Shown here: piece after piece, positions 21,616 through 34,008 of the stretch
Layout of the letters: the number at the start of each line of letters is the position of its first letter
Position numbering within the stretch: position 1 is the stretch's first letter
NCBI GenBank assembly: GCA_033296885.1
Contig: MU863891.1
Coordinates: forward strand, 309,393-373,392
DNA from: Triangularia verruculosa
Lineage: Eukaryota > Ascomycota > Sordariomycetes > Sordariales > Podosporaceae
DNA: 64,000 nucleotides
Direction: 5' to 3'
Notes under the pieces: model-generated
What the model was told of the DNA's origin: nothing
Database searches by the model: none
What the model saw: the letters and a program-made list of their open reading frames with translations, nothing else
Made by a program: the position numbers and the translations under genes

Positions 21616-23022
21616 GGCGGCAACAGTTGGAAGGTCATGTTACTCCAGCTCACATAGAAGCTCGGAACGCAGCGTGGTGAGTTCAAGAGTAATAAGTGGT
21701 ATTATGTGTGATATGGGGTAATTAACAACTACCGAAATATGGTACTGAACATTGCAACCACATGCTACCCCGCATGAGATCGGGTTGGATAGCCACTCAG
21801 TACCTCGAGTTGGAGGTCTGTTGGCGCCGGGTATTGATTTGCAGATATGAGAGTGAGCATGCTGGAATCATGTCAGCCGACAGACAGAAAAGCCAGCGAG
21901 CATCGTTGAGCCCATTGGCAGAGGTAGGTATCAGCGAGCCTTTCCTCTCTCGATGAGGTTCATGCTGCGAAGAGTAGAACTGGCACAAGATCAGTGCTTC
22001 TTCAAGAACCCCGATCAATCGTAGTTTTTGGTGGTCTTACTCTTGTCTTCTGAATCCGGGAACAGTTGTTTGCCCCATGGGTGGAATGCTGCTCCTTGTT
22101 GAAAGCCGATCTACCTACCTGCTGAGGAAACAAGTTGGGGCATGCCGAGCTTGTTTCTAGTTTCTTCCTTGATGCCATGGAATAAAGCGTGATGATGGAA
22201 TGCGCATAGACATAATGAGCATAGTAACTAGTGGTGACCGTTGCTTTGGTCGACCGTTACTTTGGGTCTCTGGTTGCCCGTTTGATGGTCGTCTTTGGCG
22301 GAGCCCAGCCAAGTCACGTGCGGCTGCAACCGAAGTGGTGCGATTATGACTGGCGTTGCAATTCGGGGAATTGATTGGCTGAGACGGGCTAGACCGGCCA
22401 GGATCAACGGCAGCAAGGCCGAGCTCCCCACCTTTCTTCCAGCCACGCGCCTCATGCGAACGTTTTCAACCACATCACCTCAGCCTTGAACGCCCTGAGC
22501 CATCGTCGGTTTGATGCCTGCTCCATGCCTTAACCCTTTTGCGCAAACTTGACTTGGTCTCTCGCTGCTCTGTTTTTTCTCCTGCTTCTGCCTTTTCCTT
22601 CCTCTTTCCTTTGTCTTGTCCCAGCCGTCAATTAATTGCCATCCCAGCGCCTTCCCCAGAGAGGATCCACCACCAGTCTGGAAAGATATCTGCTCCACCC
22701 ACACACAATCCTTCCCTCTTTGGCCTTGTCACTGGTCCATCGCGACGGGACACAGCGCGCACTCCACAGCTACAGACAACTGCCTTTTGAACATCCAGCG
22801 CTTCTGTTTGCATTTGACCCAAAGCCAAAGGAAGCTTTTTGTCTTGTTCCTCCGCCACCGCAAACCCACGGTTAAATCTTCTGCCCTGTTGGCCTTTCCG
22901 CCGAGCACGTCACGCGGCACCTGATCTGATCTGCAGCAACACCAGCCAACGACTCCCGTCTTCCATCCCAACTCCGGAGCATCAATTGATGCGCCTTGCG
23001 ACACCGACACGATGTCAACTCC
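21616..23022. other. Intergenic between divergent genes
   Basis: About 1.4 kb with no convincing frame. It carries the promoters of the monooxygenase (leftward) and the SWIB protein (rightward). The 300 bases before 23023 are C/T-rich, as in many ascomycete leaders. Confidence 0.55.
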
Positions 23023-23991
23023 ATGTACGATCATTCCAAGGGAATCCCACCGGGAATCCCTGCTCAGCTTCCTGCTGGCGGAGCCGTATTTGCTGACCCA
23101 TTTGATCCAGTGACCGACGATGAAATCACAGAATACAGCCGAATCATCGATGGCATTCTCGCGGCGGCCGACCTCCAGACAGTCACTAGGAAGAAGATTC
23201 GGCAAGGATTGGAGGCTGCGATCGAGAAAGACTTGAGCGATCAAAAAGTGCGTGTGCTCCGTTCCAGCGCCAAGCCGGATCTTACTTCTAACATTTTTGC
23301 TCCCCCACTAGGAAGCCATCAAGAAGCTCATAGAAGCGCGTTTCGATGCCGTATCCGCCAACGAAGCTGGCATAACGCCCCCTGAAACGAACGGCCATTC
23401 CCCAGAGGACGGCGACGATGGAGAGATCGAGGTCTCGCTCCAGCCTGCCAAGAAAAAGGTGAAGCGCGAGAGCTCTAGTGAGGATGCCGACGCTCGCCTT
23501 GCCGCGGAACTCCAGGCGCAGGAAAACAGACTTTCGAGAGCCCGTGTGACGCGCGGAGCGGGCACCAGCAAACCAAAGGCAAAGCCCAAGGCCAAGGCTG
23601 TCAAGAAGAAGAGTGCCAAGCGCGTAAGATCCGACGATGACAGTGAGGTCGAGGACAGCGAGGCCAAGCCAAAGAGAAAGGCAGGTGGAGGGTTTCAGAA
23701 GCCATTTAATCTCAGCGAAGCTCTCGCCGAGGTGTGTGGTGAGCCGCAGGTAAGCTTTTGTTCGTTTCCGGTCACATGAGCAACCAGTTAACAGGTGAAA
23801 AGCTCTCGCGTCCACAGGTTGTCAAGAAGCTCTGGGACCACATCAAAGCCAACGAGCTACAGGACCCGACCGATAAACGCAACATTAACTGTGATGACAA
23901 GTTAAGGGCCGTGTTCAGGCAAGACAAGATCAACATGTTCTCCATGAACAAACTTCTCGGCAGTCAGCTCTATCCTGTTGAGGAAGCCTAG
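23023..23991 (+). CDS. DEK_C and SWIB/MDM2 domain nuclear protein (Uaf30/Tri1-like)
   Basis: Exons 23023-23247, 23312-23749 and 23803-23991 (introns of 64 and 53 bases) give 283 residues. The second acceptor at 23801-23802 is chosen because it yields LSRPQVVKKLW, the start of the SWIB core; the later CAG at 23817 would lose it. The N-terminal DEK_C-like domain (about 25-90) is split by intron 1: ITEYSRIIDGILAAADLQ... then AIKKLIEARFDAV. A lysine- and acid-rich linker (PAKKKVKRE, KAKAVKKKSAKRV, KPKRKAGGG) suggests nuclear import. The SWIB domain (about 210-283) has FNLSEALAEVCG, LSRPQVVKKLWDHIK and DDKLRAVF. Yeast relatives are Uaf30, a subunit of the RNA polymerase I upstream activating factor, and Tri1; which one this matches functionally is not settled. 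ATG 23023 is the first in-frame ATG. Confidence 0.9.
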
Positions 23992-25421
23992 AGACGGAGA
24001 TGCTCGTGATTTCTTCTTTCTTTCATGAGGCAGGCGCGGGCGTGCATAGCATATCGTCCTGAGATTGATCATATTTCTCTTGGCTCGGGATTTATTGATG
24101 CCTATTCGTGGCTGGCATGGATACGGTCAGGCGTTTTGCGTTCATTTAACGGCATATTTTGTTTTAGTTTCTTTTTATCCCAAACGACTTCACTCTTGAT
24201 GCACGCCTTGCTCAGCAAGGTGCTGGTCGTCGAGGATCGAATGGGAACATCAGGGCATAGGATGGTTCAGAGGACTGGAGCAGAGATACCTTTGATTGGC
24301 GTCGTATGGATTTGGCGCTTGGCTCATATTCCATGGTCTTTGATTACACTCCCGTCAAGCTCCGTTCTACACCATATACTGTGCTTCTGTTGTGGGTTGG
24401 TGGAGGTTGGAGAGGTCAGAGGTGGATACTAGGATATCCTTGGACTGGCGATGCAGAATCAGCAGCAGATCAGCGGGAGATGGTTGGAAACACCGGGATT
24501 TGGAGCTGGTAATAACATGCAAACCAGGCACGCCCGACTGGAACACCTGTATAAGCTGCAGGGGGTGGTATCTACCGTCATGCATGCGGAGCGGTGGTAT
24601 TCGAGATGGAGCATGATCAATATGGAGCGTGGAGGGACTCTGAACATTGGCCGTCTAGTTACATGAATACCATAGGCTAATATTGCAAAGCGTTTGGTTT
24701 GGGGAAACAGACGTTATATTATCTATCGGCAAGATGCATTTCTATGACATTGTGGCTATACAGAGACCAAACCACCACGACGCTGCTGCGCCAGGACACT
24801 TAGCCTTGGCACCTCTTGATGGTGGTGGTTGTCTGACTCCTCCCCAGTGAAAAGAATATGATTCAGTTCTGCAACAGTGGCTGTCCAAGGCTGACCCAGA
24901 GCCCATCATCCCACGATACCTTCCTTACCAAGGCTGTGGTTGAGTGAAGCTTTCAGGGGCAGAGGCGAGTGACACATTCGCCGAACAAGTCTGGGGGCCA
25001 ATGAGAAAGTTGGACAAACACCGGTGAGACCCACTAAGCGGGGCGCCCCTCCAATGACGCCAACGAAACCCCAAAAAGGTCCCAAAAAGTTAAGCAAACG
25101 TGGAATTTGCGGGAAGCTTTGAAATGCGCGAAGCTTGCAGCGCCGGACTTTTAAAGAACTCGCCCCCCGCTACCTCTCTCTCAACCGTACTCGACCTGCA
25201 GACCCTCCGTGGACCGTAATTATTTCTCTTTCTTTCTCCTACGAATACCCTATATCATCCAGTTCGAGCTACGAAGCAGGACAAACTCCACCTGGTCGAT
25301 AGCCAGACGTTTCGAGGACCCCGCGATTCCAGTTATCTGCCACAGCGAGTCAAGCTCCGGATACATTGCGATTAGGCCATAGCTCGAAATCCAACTCTCG
25401 CAGACTGTTACGAGACTAAAT
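23992..25421. other. Intergenic, no gene seen
   Basis: About 1.4 kb. Short overlapping frames at 24025-24670 have no recognisable domain. The last 250 bases before 25422 are pyrimidine-rich and probably the leader of the Hel2-like gene. Confidence 0.55.
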
Positions 25422-27888
25422 ATGGCTGACGTAGCTGCCCCTGCTGGCGACAGCCAGGCAGCTCCTAGTGGACCGAGAGGCGAAGGCAACAGAGGCAGAG
25501 GCAGAGGTCGCGGTGGTAGAGGCCGTGGGAGAGGAGACCACAGCCGTGGCAGAGGGCGCGGCGGAGGAGGAAGAGGAGGCGGAGGTGCGGGACACCACCA
25601 TCATGGCGGAAATGCCGCCTCCTCGGACCCAGCATCACAAGAACCAAAGAAGGCTCCCGGCTTCAAGAACAAGGCCGAAGCGCCGGCTGCCGAGGGGGAC
25701 GATAACGCCGAAACCTGTTTTATTTGCGCCAACCCCATCACCCACTTCTCAGTTGCGCCCTGTAACCACACCACATGTCACATCTGTTCGTTGCGGTTAA
25801 GAGCGCTCTACAAGAGCAAGGATTGTCCCCATTGCAGAGTAGGTAGAGCGTGTGTCCCGACGTGGAAGACCTGGGCTGACAGGACATGTGTAGACATCTT
25901 CACCATATGTAATCTTTACCGACGATGGGACCAAACGCTACGAGGACTACACAAACAAGGATATCACCAGCACAGACGATAACATCGGCATTAAGTATGG
26001 GGGGGAGGAAATTGTAGGCGATACCATCCTTCTCTTGAGGTTCAACTGTCCCGATTCCGAGTGCGACTTCGCCGGTCTCGGCTGGCAGGACCTACACCAA
26101 CACGTCCGCAATGTCCACCACATGAAGATGTGCGACTTGTGCACACGGAACAAGAAGGTCTTTACACACGAGCATGAACTGTTTGCGGACAAGCAACTCA
26201 CCGAGCACATGCGCCATGGCGACGACAAGCCCGGCGCGGCGGACCAGACCGGCTTCAGGGGACATCCACTATGCGGCTTCTGCGGGGCTAGATTCTATGA
26301 CAGTGACAAGTTGTATGAACACTGCCGCAATAAGCATGAGCGGTGTTTCTTGTGCGACAGGAGAGACTCGAGACAGCCACATTATTTCCTCGACTATGAT
26401 GCACTAGAGCAGCATTTCAAGAAGGATCACTTCCTTTGCAACGACCGCGAGTGCTTAGAGAAGAAGTTTGTCGTTTTCGAGTCGGAAATGGACCTCAAGG
26501 CGCATCAGCTGTCTGAGCATGGCGGCTCTGTGGGAACGGGCCGTGAGGCGAGGAGGGTAGACATGTCTAACTTCGATTTGCGGCAAAGATATGAGCAAGA
26601 GAGAGGAGCTCCCAGAGGTGGACGGAATCAAGAACGCAGGCGTGCCCCTGATCCAGCCAATGAGCCGATCCCCGTCAGCTCCGCGCAACCTCTTCGAAGA
26701 GACGAAATTGCTTTCCAACGTCAAATGGCGATACAATCTGGTGCTAGCAACCGTGCATCACCCGCCCCTGCTCCCGGTCCATCTCGGGCACCACCGCCAT
26801 CACGGGCGCCACCACCAGCAATCGCAGCCTCTCGTGCTGCCGCCACCGCGGCTAGCCAACCTATCGATGCCATGGAAAACCTCTCTATCATCGACTGGTC
26901 CTCTCTGACACAAGAACAGCGCGCCAGCCTAGCCCGCCACAACGCGGTTATCGAGCGTGCCTCCAACCTCCTCGGTAACAACGAGAACAAGATCGCCACT
27001 TTTAGACAATACATTTCCAACTTCAACCGCGGAAGCATGAACCCAACCCAGCTTATCGATGCTTTTGCCTCTTTGTTTGCCGACACGTCCTCGGACACGG
27101 CTTTGGGGACGTTGGTAAGAGAAGTGGCCGAGTTATTCGAAGACAAGAAGAAAGGCGACGCTCTGCGGGCCGCCTGGCAGAACCGCAGGGCGAGAGTTCA
27201 GGACCGGGAGGAGGAGTACCCAAGCTTGCCAGGACTGGGCGGCATGCACGGCGCGACCACTTCCACCACGGGCTGGGCTACCGCCGCTGCGCCCACCAGA
27301 GTCACCCTCCACAACAACGGCGCCGCACAGCAGCAGAGGAACTCGAACCGTGTGCTCAAGCTCAAGAACAGCACCAGAAGAGGCAGCATCAGTAACTCGT
27401 CTGTGATGAGCTTTGCTTCCGCGTCAAGTGGTAACGTCGCCGGACCGAGCAGGGCGATCACGGCGTCGCCTGCTGCGTTCCCGGCTCTGCCTAGCGCGTC
27501 AAGACCTGCTCCGGCAGCGGCGACAAGTCAACAACCGAGTTGGATCGGGGGAGTGACGACTGCGCCGGCAGCTTCTGTGACGGCCAGGACGACGACGGCT
27601 AGCCACGTAGGGAAGACTGGGCCGACGAAGCCGCCGGCTCAGACGAGCAGCGATGCGTTTCCCGCCTTGCCTGCCGCTCCAAAGCCCAAGACTACTATTT
27701 TTGGGTATGGGAGGGGTGTGGTGAGGAGGGATTTTGGGCAGAGCAGGGATACGGGGTTTTCTTGGGGGGGAAGTGGGAGTGGTGCTGGGCCTAGTGAGGA
27801 GACACAGCAGCAGCAGCAGCAGCAAGATGGGCAAGGAGGGGGCAAGGGGAAGAAGAATAAGAAGCAGGTTTTGGCTCATTGGGGTTAA
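25422..27888 (+). CDS. Hel2/ZNF598-type RING E3 ubiquitin ligase
   Basis: Two exons, 25422-25838 and 25894-27888, with a 55-base intron (GTAGGT donor, GCTGAC branch, GTGTAG acceptor), give 803 residues. An RGG-rich N terminus (about 20-60) is followed by a RING finger split from the rest at its last residues: CFICANP, CNHTTCHICSLRLRALYK and CPHCR (about 99-139). Then come several C2H2-like zinc fingers (CPDSECDFAGLGWQDLHQH, CGFCGARFYDSDKLYEHCR, CNDRECLEKKFVVFES; about 190-360). The C-terminal half is Ala/Pro/Ser/Gln-rich. This layout is that of yeast Hel2 and human ZNF598, which ubiquitinate 40S proteins on collided ribosomes and start ribosome-associated quality control. A CAG run encodes polyglutamine near the end. 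No defect seen. Confidence 0.92.
27805..27825 (+). repeat. CAG microsatellite encoding seven glutamines
   Basis: Six CAG codons and one CAA in a row near the 3' end of the Hel2-like gene. A likely length-variable site. Confidence 0.85.
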
Positions 27889-28441
27889 GAAGGGGCGGGG
27901 GTTTGTAAAGGGAAGAGGGCGAAAAGAGAGCTATGAGCGGGAAAACAGCGAGATAGCCAGTGTTAGGGGCGTCTAGTAGCGGGCATGGATATAAAGATGT
28001 GTAAATTGGAATGACATACAAACTTTTGGAACAAGAGCGAAATATGATACATGAGACAGCCGCGGTGGTGATACCTTGCAGATTTCTTGGGGATTACATG
28101 AGTGATAAGTATAAACCAAACTTCAAGCCGCTCTTCACATGACAACTCCGGTTGATGCTTGCAGAGCTAACCGAAGTTGGTGACATTGTATTTGAGTCTT
28201 GCTCGTACGCATCGTGTGCGTTGTGCGTGTGTGACCGAATATTCTCGCACTGACAGCAAGACGCGAGTAACAAGTTCATCAATTGCGCTGTCAAAACTAA
28301 ACTACGCTTGAAACCCTAAAAAAAACACAAATACAACTTATAACAATAATACACCACCAGAAAACATCACCAGACAACTTGACCCTGACACGAAAAAGAC
28401 GCCCGTTCCCCTCAGGGACTTGACATATACGCAACACCCCC
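27889..28441. other. Intergenic between convergent genes
   Basis: About 550 bases of 3' flanks of the Hel2-like (rightward) and IRE1 (leftward) genes. No gene or RNA seen. Confidence 0.6.
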
Positions 28442-31400
28442 CTAAGGCGCCACGACCTCCGGCTCGTAATACGACCTGAACCTGTCCGTCTCGTGGCACT
28501 TGATCTCGTAAATCACATGCCAGCACTCCATCAGCAGCTGCGGGAACCTCGACGCCCAAAACAGCATGTACCCCTCCGGCAGGCTCCCCACCATCTTCTT
28601 CACCGCCTCGGGCATGTCCTCGTAGTGGTTCTTCTTGTTCCTCAGCGCCCTCAGCAAGTCCAGCATCCTGTCTCCCGTATATTTTCTCTGCTTGCCAAGA
28701 CTGTCAACAAACGGCTGGGGCAGCTTCTTCAGGAAACTCTGCCCCTGCCCAATCACCGTCACGGCGCTCGCTTCCAACGCCGACAGCGCGTCAGAGGGCG
28801 GGTCGCGCGGCTCCTTTTCAAAGTGATCAGAGACGTCGCAGAGGAAATTGAGGCGCTTTTTGAAGTCCCAGAAGAAGGGGTGGCCCATGACGGCTTTGGC
28901 GGTGGGGCGATCCTTGGGGCTGGGATGCAGCATCCAGCCGATGAGGTGATCGGCTTCGGCTTGGAGCTCCCCGAGAACGCTGAGGTCGTCCAGACTCTTG
29001 ACGTCTTTGCGGATGTTGACTTCTCGCATGAAGCGATCGCCGCAGTCGTAGGGGTGTTTACCGCGAGTCAGCATGTAATAATACACCAGGCCCAGAGAGA
29101 AAATGTCAATGGCGCGGGTGACGCGGCGGGTGGACGAAGAAACACCCTCTGGACCAGTGGCGTTGGAGGTAGAGTGGAAGCTGGAGCCGGCTTCAGCGAG
29201 AGCCATGGCGTGGGCGTGTGGTGGGACATCATCATCCACCAAGAGCTCTGGAGCGCGCCAGCCTGTAGTTCCAGCAGCGTGAGCGGTGGTGGCGCCGAAC
29301 GAAGACTGAGTACCCTCCAACTTCTTGCACAGGCCGAAATCAGACACAAGAATGCGAGGTCGGCCGTTTTTGCCCATGTTGACCAGGATGTTTTGCGGCT
29401 TAAGGTCACGATGAACAATGCGCAACGCATGCAAATGGCTGATGCCATTGGCGATTTGCAAAAGCACGTTTCTCATGTGCTTCTCGCCAGCTCGTGCCAG
29501 CTCGAGATGCCTGAGCGGGTGGGTAATGACGTCCGCCAATGATGCCTCGCATCTTTCCAAGGCGATGTAAAGAAAAGAAGCACGTTGTTGTTGAGCAAAA
29601 TACCGAATCACTGTTCGAGTCAGTCAAAATTATAAAGAAGGCTAGTTGAGAAGAACTCACCATTGTAGTTGTCATCACTCTCACGCAACAGTTTCGTCTC
29701 TTGGCTGGCAATTTCATGGAACTGCACCAACATACGCTTGACGGCAACGTCTCGGCCCTCCCATTTGCCAGAAAAGACGACCGTGCCGTTGCTGCCGGTA
29801 CCCAGTTGTTCTGCTTCGTTGACTTCCAGACCGCCCATTCGAATGATAGATCCAGAGACATCATCCGGGTTGCCGGAGACGGTCAAGATGTCAGGCTCCA
29901 ATGTAGGTGTTGGGCGAAGCTGCTTCGCCTTACTGACAGCCTCCTCGACTGATTCCTGCGGAGGGTCGTCTTCTCGAGACTGTGAACTCTCACCCTGCTC
30001 TTTGTTTCCATTCCCTTTCTTGTGCTTCTGACCGCCACGACGGCCACGGTGCGCCTTCTTCTTCTTGGGGGTATCTGTGGCGCCAGCGATGACGCCATCA
30101 GGAATCTCGGCATTAGGTTTGGGTAGGGGCGCAGGCGTGTCCAGAGCTGCAGGCTCTACAGCGGCAGGGGCAGCAGCAGGAGTAAATCCTGAGTCGGCAG
30201 CCGTGGCGATGGCAGGCGTCTCGGTCTCTTCTTTTGGTGCAACGGACTCTACTGGTTCCCCCTGTTGGACAGCTTCAGGTGTCATCGGCAGCTCTTCAAC
30301 TTGAGGGCTCGGGAGAACCTTGACTTCGAATGCTGGGCTGTGGGTCTTGGCTGTCCATCCATTCAAAAGCTTCTTGCGGAGTGGATCTTGGAAGAACCAC
30401 AAAGCCAAGAGCACCATGCCCCAGAATAGGTTCAGAGGGCTGGCCAACTCGGACACCTTGGTATTCCCCATACTGTCGATTTTCTGCTTTGCGACATTCA
30501 AGATGTCAGTGGACTTGGCCTCGGCCGGAAACACCGATTTCGTGACATCTACATCGACAGAAGCCTCGATGCCGTTGTTCGCAGGTGGTGCGTCAATCAA
30601 CAAAGGCAGGTCGGCGACGTTCTTGAAGGGAAGACTGTCCGGATGAGGGACGGGTACTTGATGAACACCGATCAAGGCCTTGGACATCTGAACCTCGTTA
30701 CTCAACCCCTCCATGTCGGTGGTCTTCCACCATTCTGCCTTGCCGATCTGTGCTGCCGGAGCTTGGGCAATCATGGGGTAACGGCTCCTGGACATGGCGT
30801 ACCAACTGCCACTCTCCGTCTGATTAAGGAAGACCTTTTCATCGCCGAAACCAGTATTTTGTTGCCCAGGCAAGGGAGGGTGTGGCAGAACCACGCGGCG
30901 CGGTTTATCGCCGGGCTTTGCTTCTCCACGATGCAAGACGTCAAAGACGCGAGCAATCGGCGAGTCGAGAGTGTGTGTGAATACCTGGCTCACCCCGCTG
31001 GCGTACTCGATTCCAAAATAACGCCCGTCGGGAGCGCCGGTGATGTACTTTCGGTCCTTGCTGAATTGATTCTGCTGGATCAGATCTCTGTCGCGGGTAT
31101 TCGGGCCCCATTCGCTATACTTGAGAGACGCAATGGGCCCACTGCCCACTCGATGGATCACGACGGTGTATTCGGTGCGGCCTAGGGTGATGGTGCCGCT
31201 GTGGCATTCCTCATCCTCGTCACTGAGGGCATTTGGCCTGTAGCAACTCTCGCTGTCCACCTGGTTGACAAACATGCCAGCGGAGCCAACTTCTTCCATA
31301 ATGGCTCCAGTTGCGGCATTGAAAGTGACCATGGTTGTTTTCTTGTCACCAGTGTACATGATGCCCTCGTCTGGGTCGCTGAGCGGGGAGAGATCTTCAA

Positions 31401-32160
31401 CGACCTTCTTCATGGTCCAGGGCATCTTGGCCAGGCCGGTTCCTTCCTCGTTGGGCCTCCATAGATAAAGCTCGCCGTCCCGGGTAGGTTCCACGACCCA
31501 AATGTAATGATCAATGGGATCGTAGTCCTCGTCGAGAACGGAGCGATTGGTACGGAAGTGCCGGGTCTCGATCATAGGGCTGTCGGCCTTGAAATGCCAG
31601 CGTTCTTCTCCCGTGCTCCTATCGCTGGCGTAAAGATCTCCATCAACGGTCGCCAGAAGCACAAAGTCTTCCACTTCCCACTCCTCCAGACGCCGCGCAA
31701 TATGCTGCGAGAGTCCAGCCCCGCGGTTGGGGCTGTCTTTAGATGGAGGAGGTGCTCTAACGGACAAGTCTGAGTCCGGAGCAAAAGCTTGGGCGCGCAC
31801 ATCGTGAGTATTGTGTAAGTTGTTATTGTTGTTGTCGTTATTCTTATTGTTGTTGTTGTTGTTGCCGGTCTCGCGGGATGGCGACAGCACGTCGGGCTCT
31901 CGGGTGACGGTGTTCTTTCGCCTTGCGTGGATCGCAGGCGTTTCGACGATGGGCTCAGCCGTCAGCGCGGTCGAGGCTAGGTTTTGGGCAACATGCTGAT
32001 GGTCTCCCTCGAGGGGGCTTCGTAATCTCGGGGCTGCTGCCGCGTCTGGCTGACCGGAGTGCTGCTGCTGAGCATCGGCCAACTGGAGTAGCGGCAAACT
32101 GAGGATTACAGCAAGTGCTGCCCAGGTGTATTTGCGCTGGCCAGGAGGCCGTCGCAACAT
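28442..32160 (-). CDS. ireA/IRE1: IRE1 ER stress sensor, kinase and endoribonuclease
   Basis: Exons 29661-32160 and 28442-29610 with a 50-base intron (29611-29660) give 1222 residues. The start at ATG 32160 gives a signal peptide (MLRRPPGQRKYTWAALAVILS). A lumenal domain of PQQ-like repeats follows (FVLLATVDGDLYASDRSTGE, about 200-450). A membrane helix lies near 572-590 (LNLFWGMVLLALWFF). A basic linker with KKKKAHRGRRGGQKHKKGN precedes the kinase (about 772 on): GTGSNGTVV, VAVKRM, HRDLKPQN (near 898), DFGLCKK (near 923), GTTGWRAPE. The C-terminal KEN nuclease (about 1080-1222) includes ALRNKKNHYEDMP. IRE1 senses unfolded proteins in the ER and splices the HAC1/hacA messenger without the spliceosome. 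The intron splits the kinase at NYN|VIRYF. An Asn-rich tract (about 97-116), coded by a GTT-type microsatellite, lies near the lumenal start. Confidence 0.95.
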
Positions 32161-34008
32161 GTTGGGGACGTCAACGCGACTGACTCGGGTCGATGGATTA
32201 TGACATGAAAGGGCTCCCCGGAAATCGGCTGTTGCTGCACGGCCGAAGGTCGAGGTTGAGAGTGGATTCGGCCTACTGCAGCCGACCGACAAACGGAAAC
32301 AGTCCTCGGGTGGCGGCGGGGTTCGAGAGGGAGCGGTTGGTAACTTGTTGAGCGTGTTCGTCGGCGTAGGTATGTATGTAATAATTTATGGATGAGCAAG
32401 GAGGAGCAAGCGACGTGCGCAGCGAGTGGAGGGCCGTGGAAGCAATAAATGGAAGCAATTGGACACGCAAGAATGGCTCGCCCGGCTCGCCCTTCTCCGC
32501 CAAGTCCTGTTGACATGGATGTTAGGGCACGGGAGCGAAGTGGGGTACGGCTAGCGACAGGACTCTCCTGGAGTTATCAAGTGACTTGCTGCTTTTGTGC
32601 TCCAGGAGCATGTCTGAAGGGCCGTTGACAAAGGGGAGCACCCTGATGGCCTCGATGTGACTCGGTAGCTGATGTTGGAAGGCGTGGAATTTGCATTGAC
32701 GTCAGTTCTGACCGTATGGCATGGTCGAAAACCTAATTCGCTGGCATTGCGTACCTAGAGTTGCTCTTCGCTGTATTGTCCACGCAGGTGGCTGATCAAG
32801 ACAACGGCTTCTGCTGAGAACGACCTAGCCAGGCACCAAGAGCTAGGACTATTAACCAAGAAACTTCAAGCCTCGAATCGATACTTGCGTGCATTGCATC
32901 CCGTTTTGATCATGGATGATATGAGCAAGATTTCTGCGTCTAACAAGTGAAGCCGAAAAGTCGAGTGATGATGGAGCAACGTCAAGGTACCGCCCTAACA
33001 ATTGCGAAACAGGCTGTGCATCGTTCTTAATCCCTGATTGGATGGCCTGCCAAGAGATGGTTACAGGTACCCCTCCATCAACAGCACAAGTTGTTGCAGT
33101 TCCTCTGGCGCCCTTGCACCAAAGAGAAAAAAAAGGCTGCGGCTAAAGTCTTCCAAGGACGCACACCATTTCGACAGCACAGGACAAATTGTCATTTGGG
33201 ACGGGAGCAACTGAAGTGCATCGAAAGCCTGAGAAGCCCGAGAAGCCCGGTTCGTTGGGTTACAGTGCACTCCACAAATAAGGGATGCTATCCGTACCGT
33301 GTTCTCTCGTGGTGGAGCTGTCTGCCCACATTGCTCCTGATCGGTATCATTCGACCGTCGACCGCTCTTCTTGGATATCTTCAGTTATTTATTTTTTGCT
33401 TATCATTTGTGCGGCTTGCTTCTTCCTGAAGCAGATCTCGGAGAGTTTCTGACCGCACTTTGCCCCTCCTCCTTATTGTTCCCCCGCCCTCGCATTTGTT
33501 GATCCTCTTTCTCACTCGTCCCTTCTTCGGCCAACCTCTATTGTTTCCCTATTGGGAACATGTGGATATCAACTGATCAAAGCCTTTCACCTCCTCCCTT
33601 GGCCCTCCTGTCGCGTTGGTGCTGGTTTCAGTTGTGCCACAGCGGCGGGCTCTGCCGCTGATGGTGTCTTTTCCTTGTTTTAGAAGCTCCTTGAACTTTG
33701 CTCCCACTCAACGAGGGAGAACAAGACGTGGCTTATTCGGGCTGACAATAACGATCGGGTTCTGCATGCAACCTCGCGGCCTCGACATGTCTCATTGGCC
33801 ACCCCCTCTTCCGGCGTCCGTTCAGCGCCGAAAATGCAGCCGACCATTACCGTCTGACATGTCTACAACTCGGCCGGTGTTTTGATCGCTCCCGGGCGCC
33901 ACTCAATCCGGGATCCCAGACGTGGCGGATAGATTGGGACGGCATTGGTTCGGTACAAGCGCATGATATTAAACACTGCTACAAGACAACATAACATTGC
34001 GATGCTTC
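32161..34008. other. Long intergenic region upstream of IRE1
   Basis: About 1.85 kb with no convincing coding frame. It contains the 5' leader and promoter of IRE1. The frame upstream of ATG 32160 stays open to 32292 but has no further ATG. Around 33440-33660 it is strongly pyrimidine-rich. No further element was recognised. Confidence 0.5.

Noticed and set aside
28493..29542. 349-codon rightward open frame
   Set aside because: Exactly antisense to the kinase and nuclease exon of IRE1, which has clear motifs; a shadow of the real gene.
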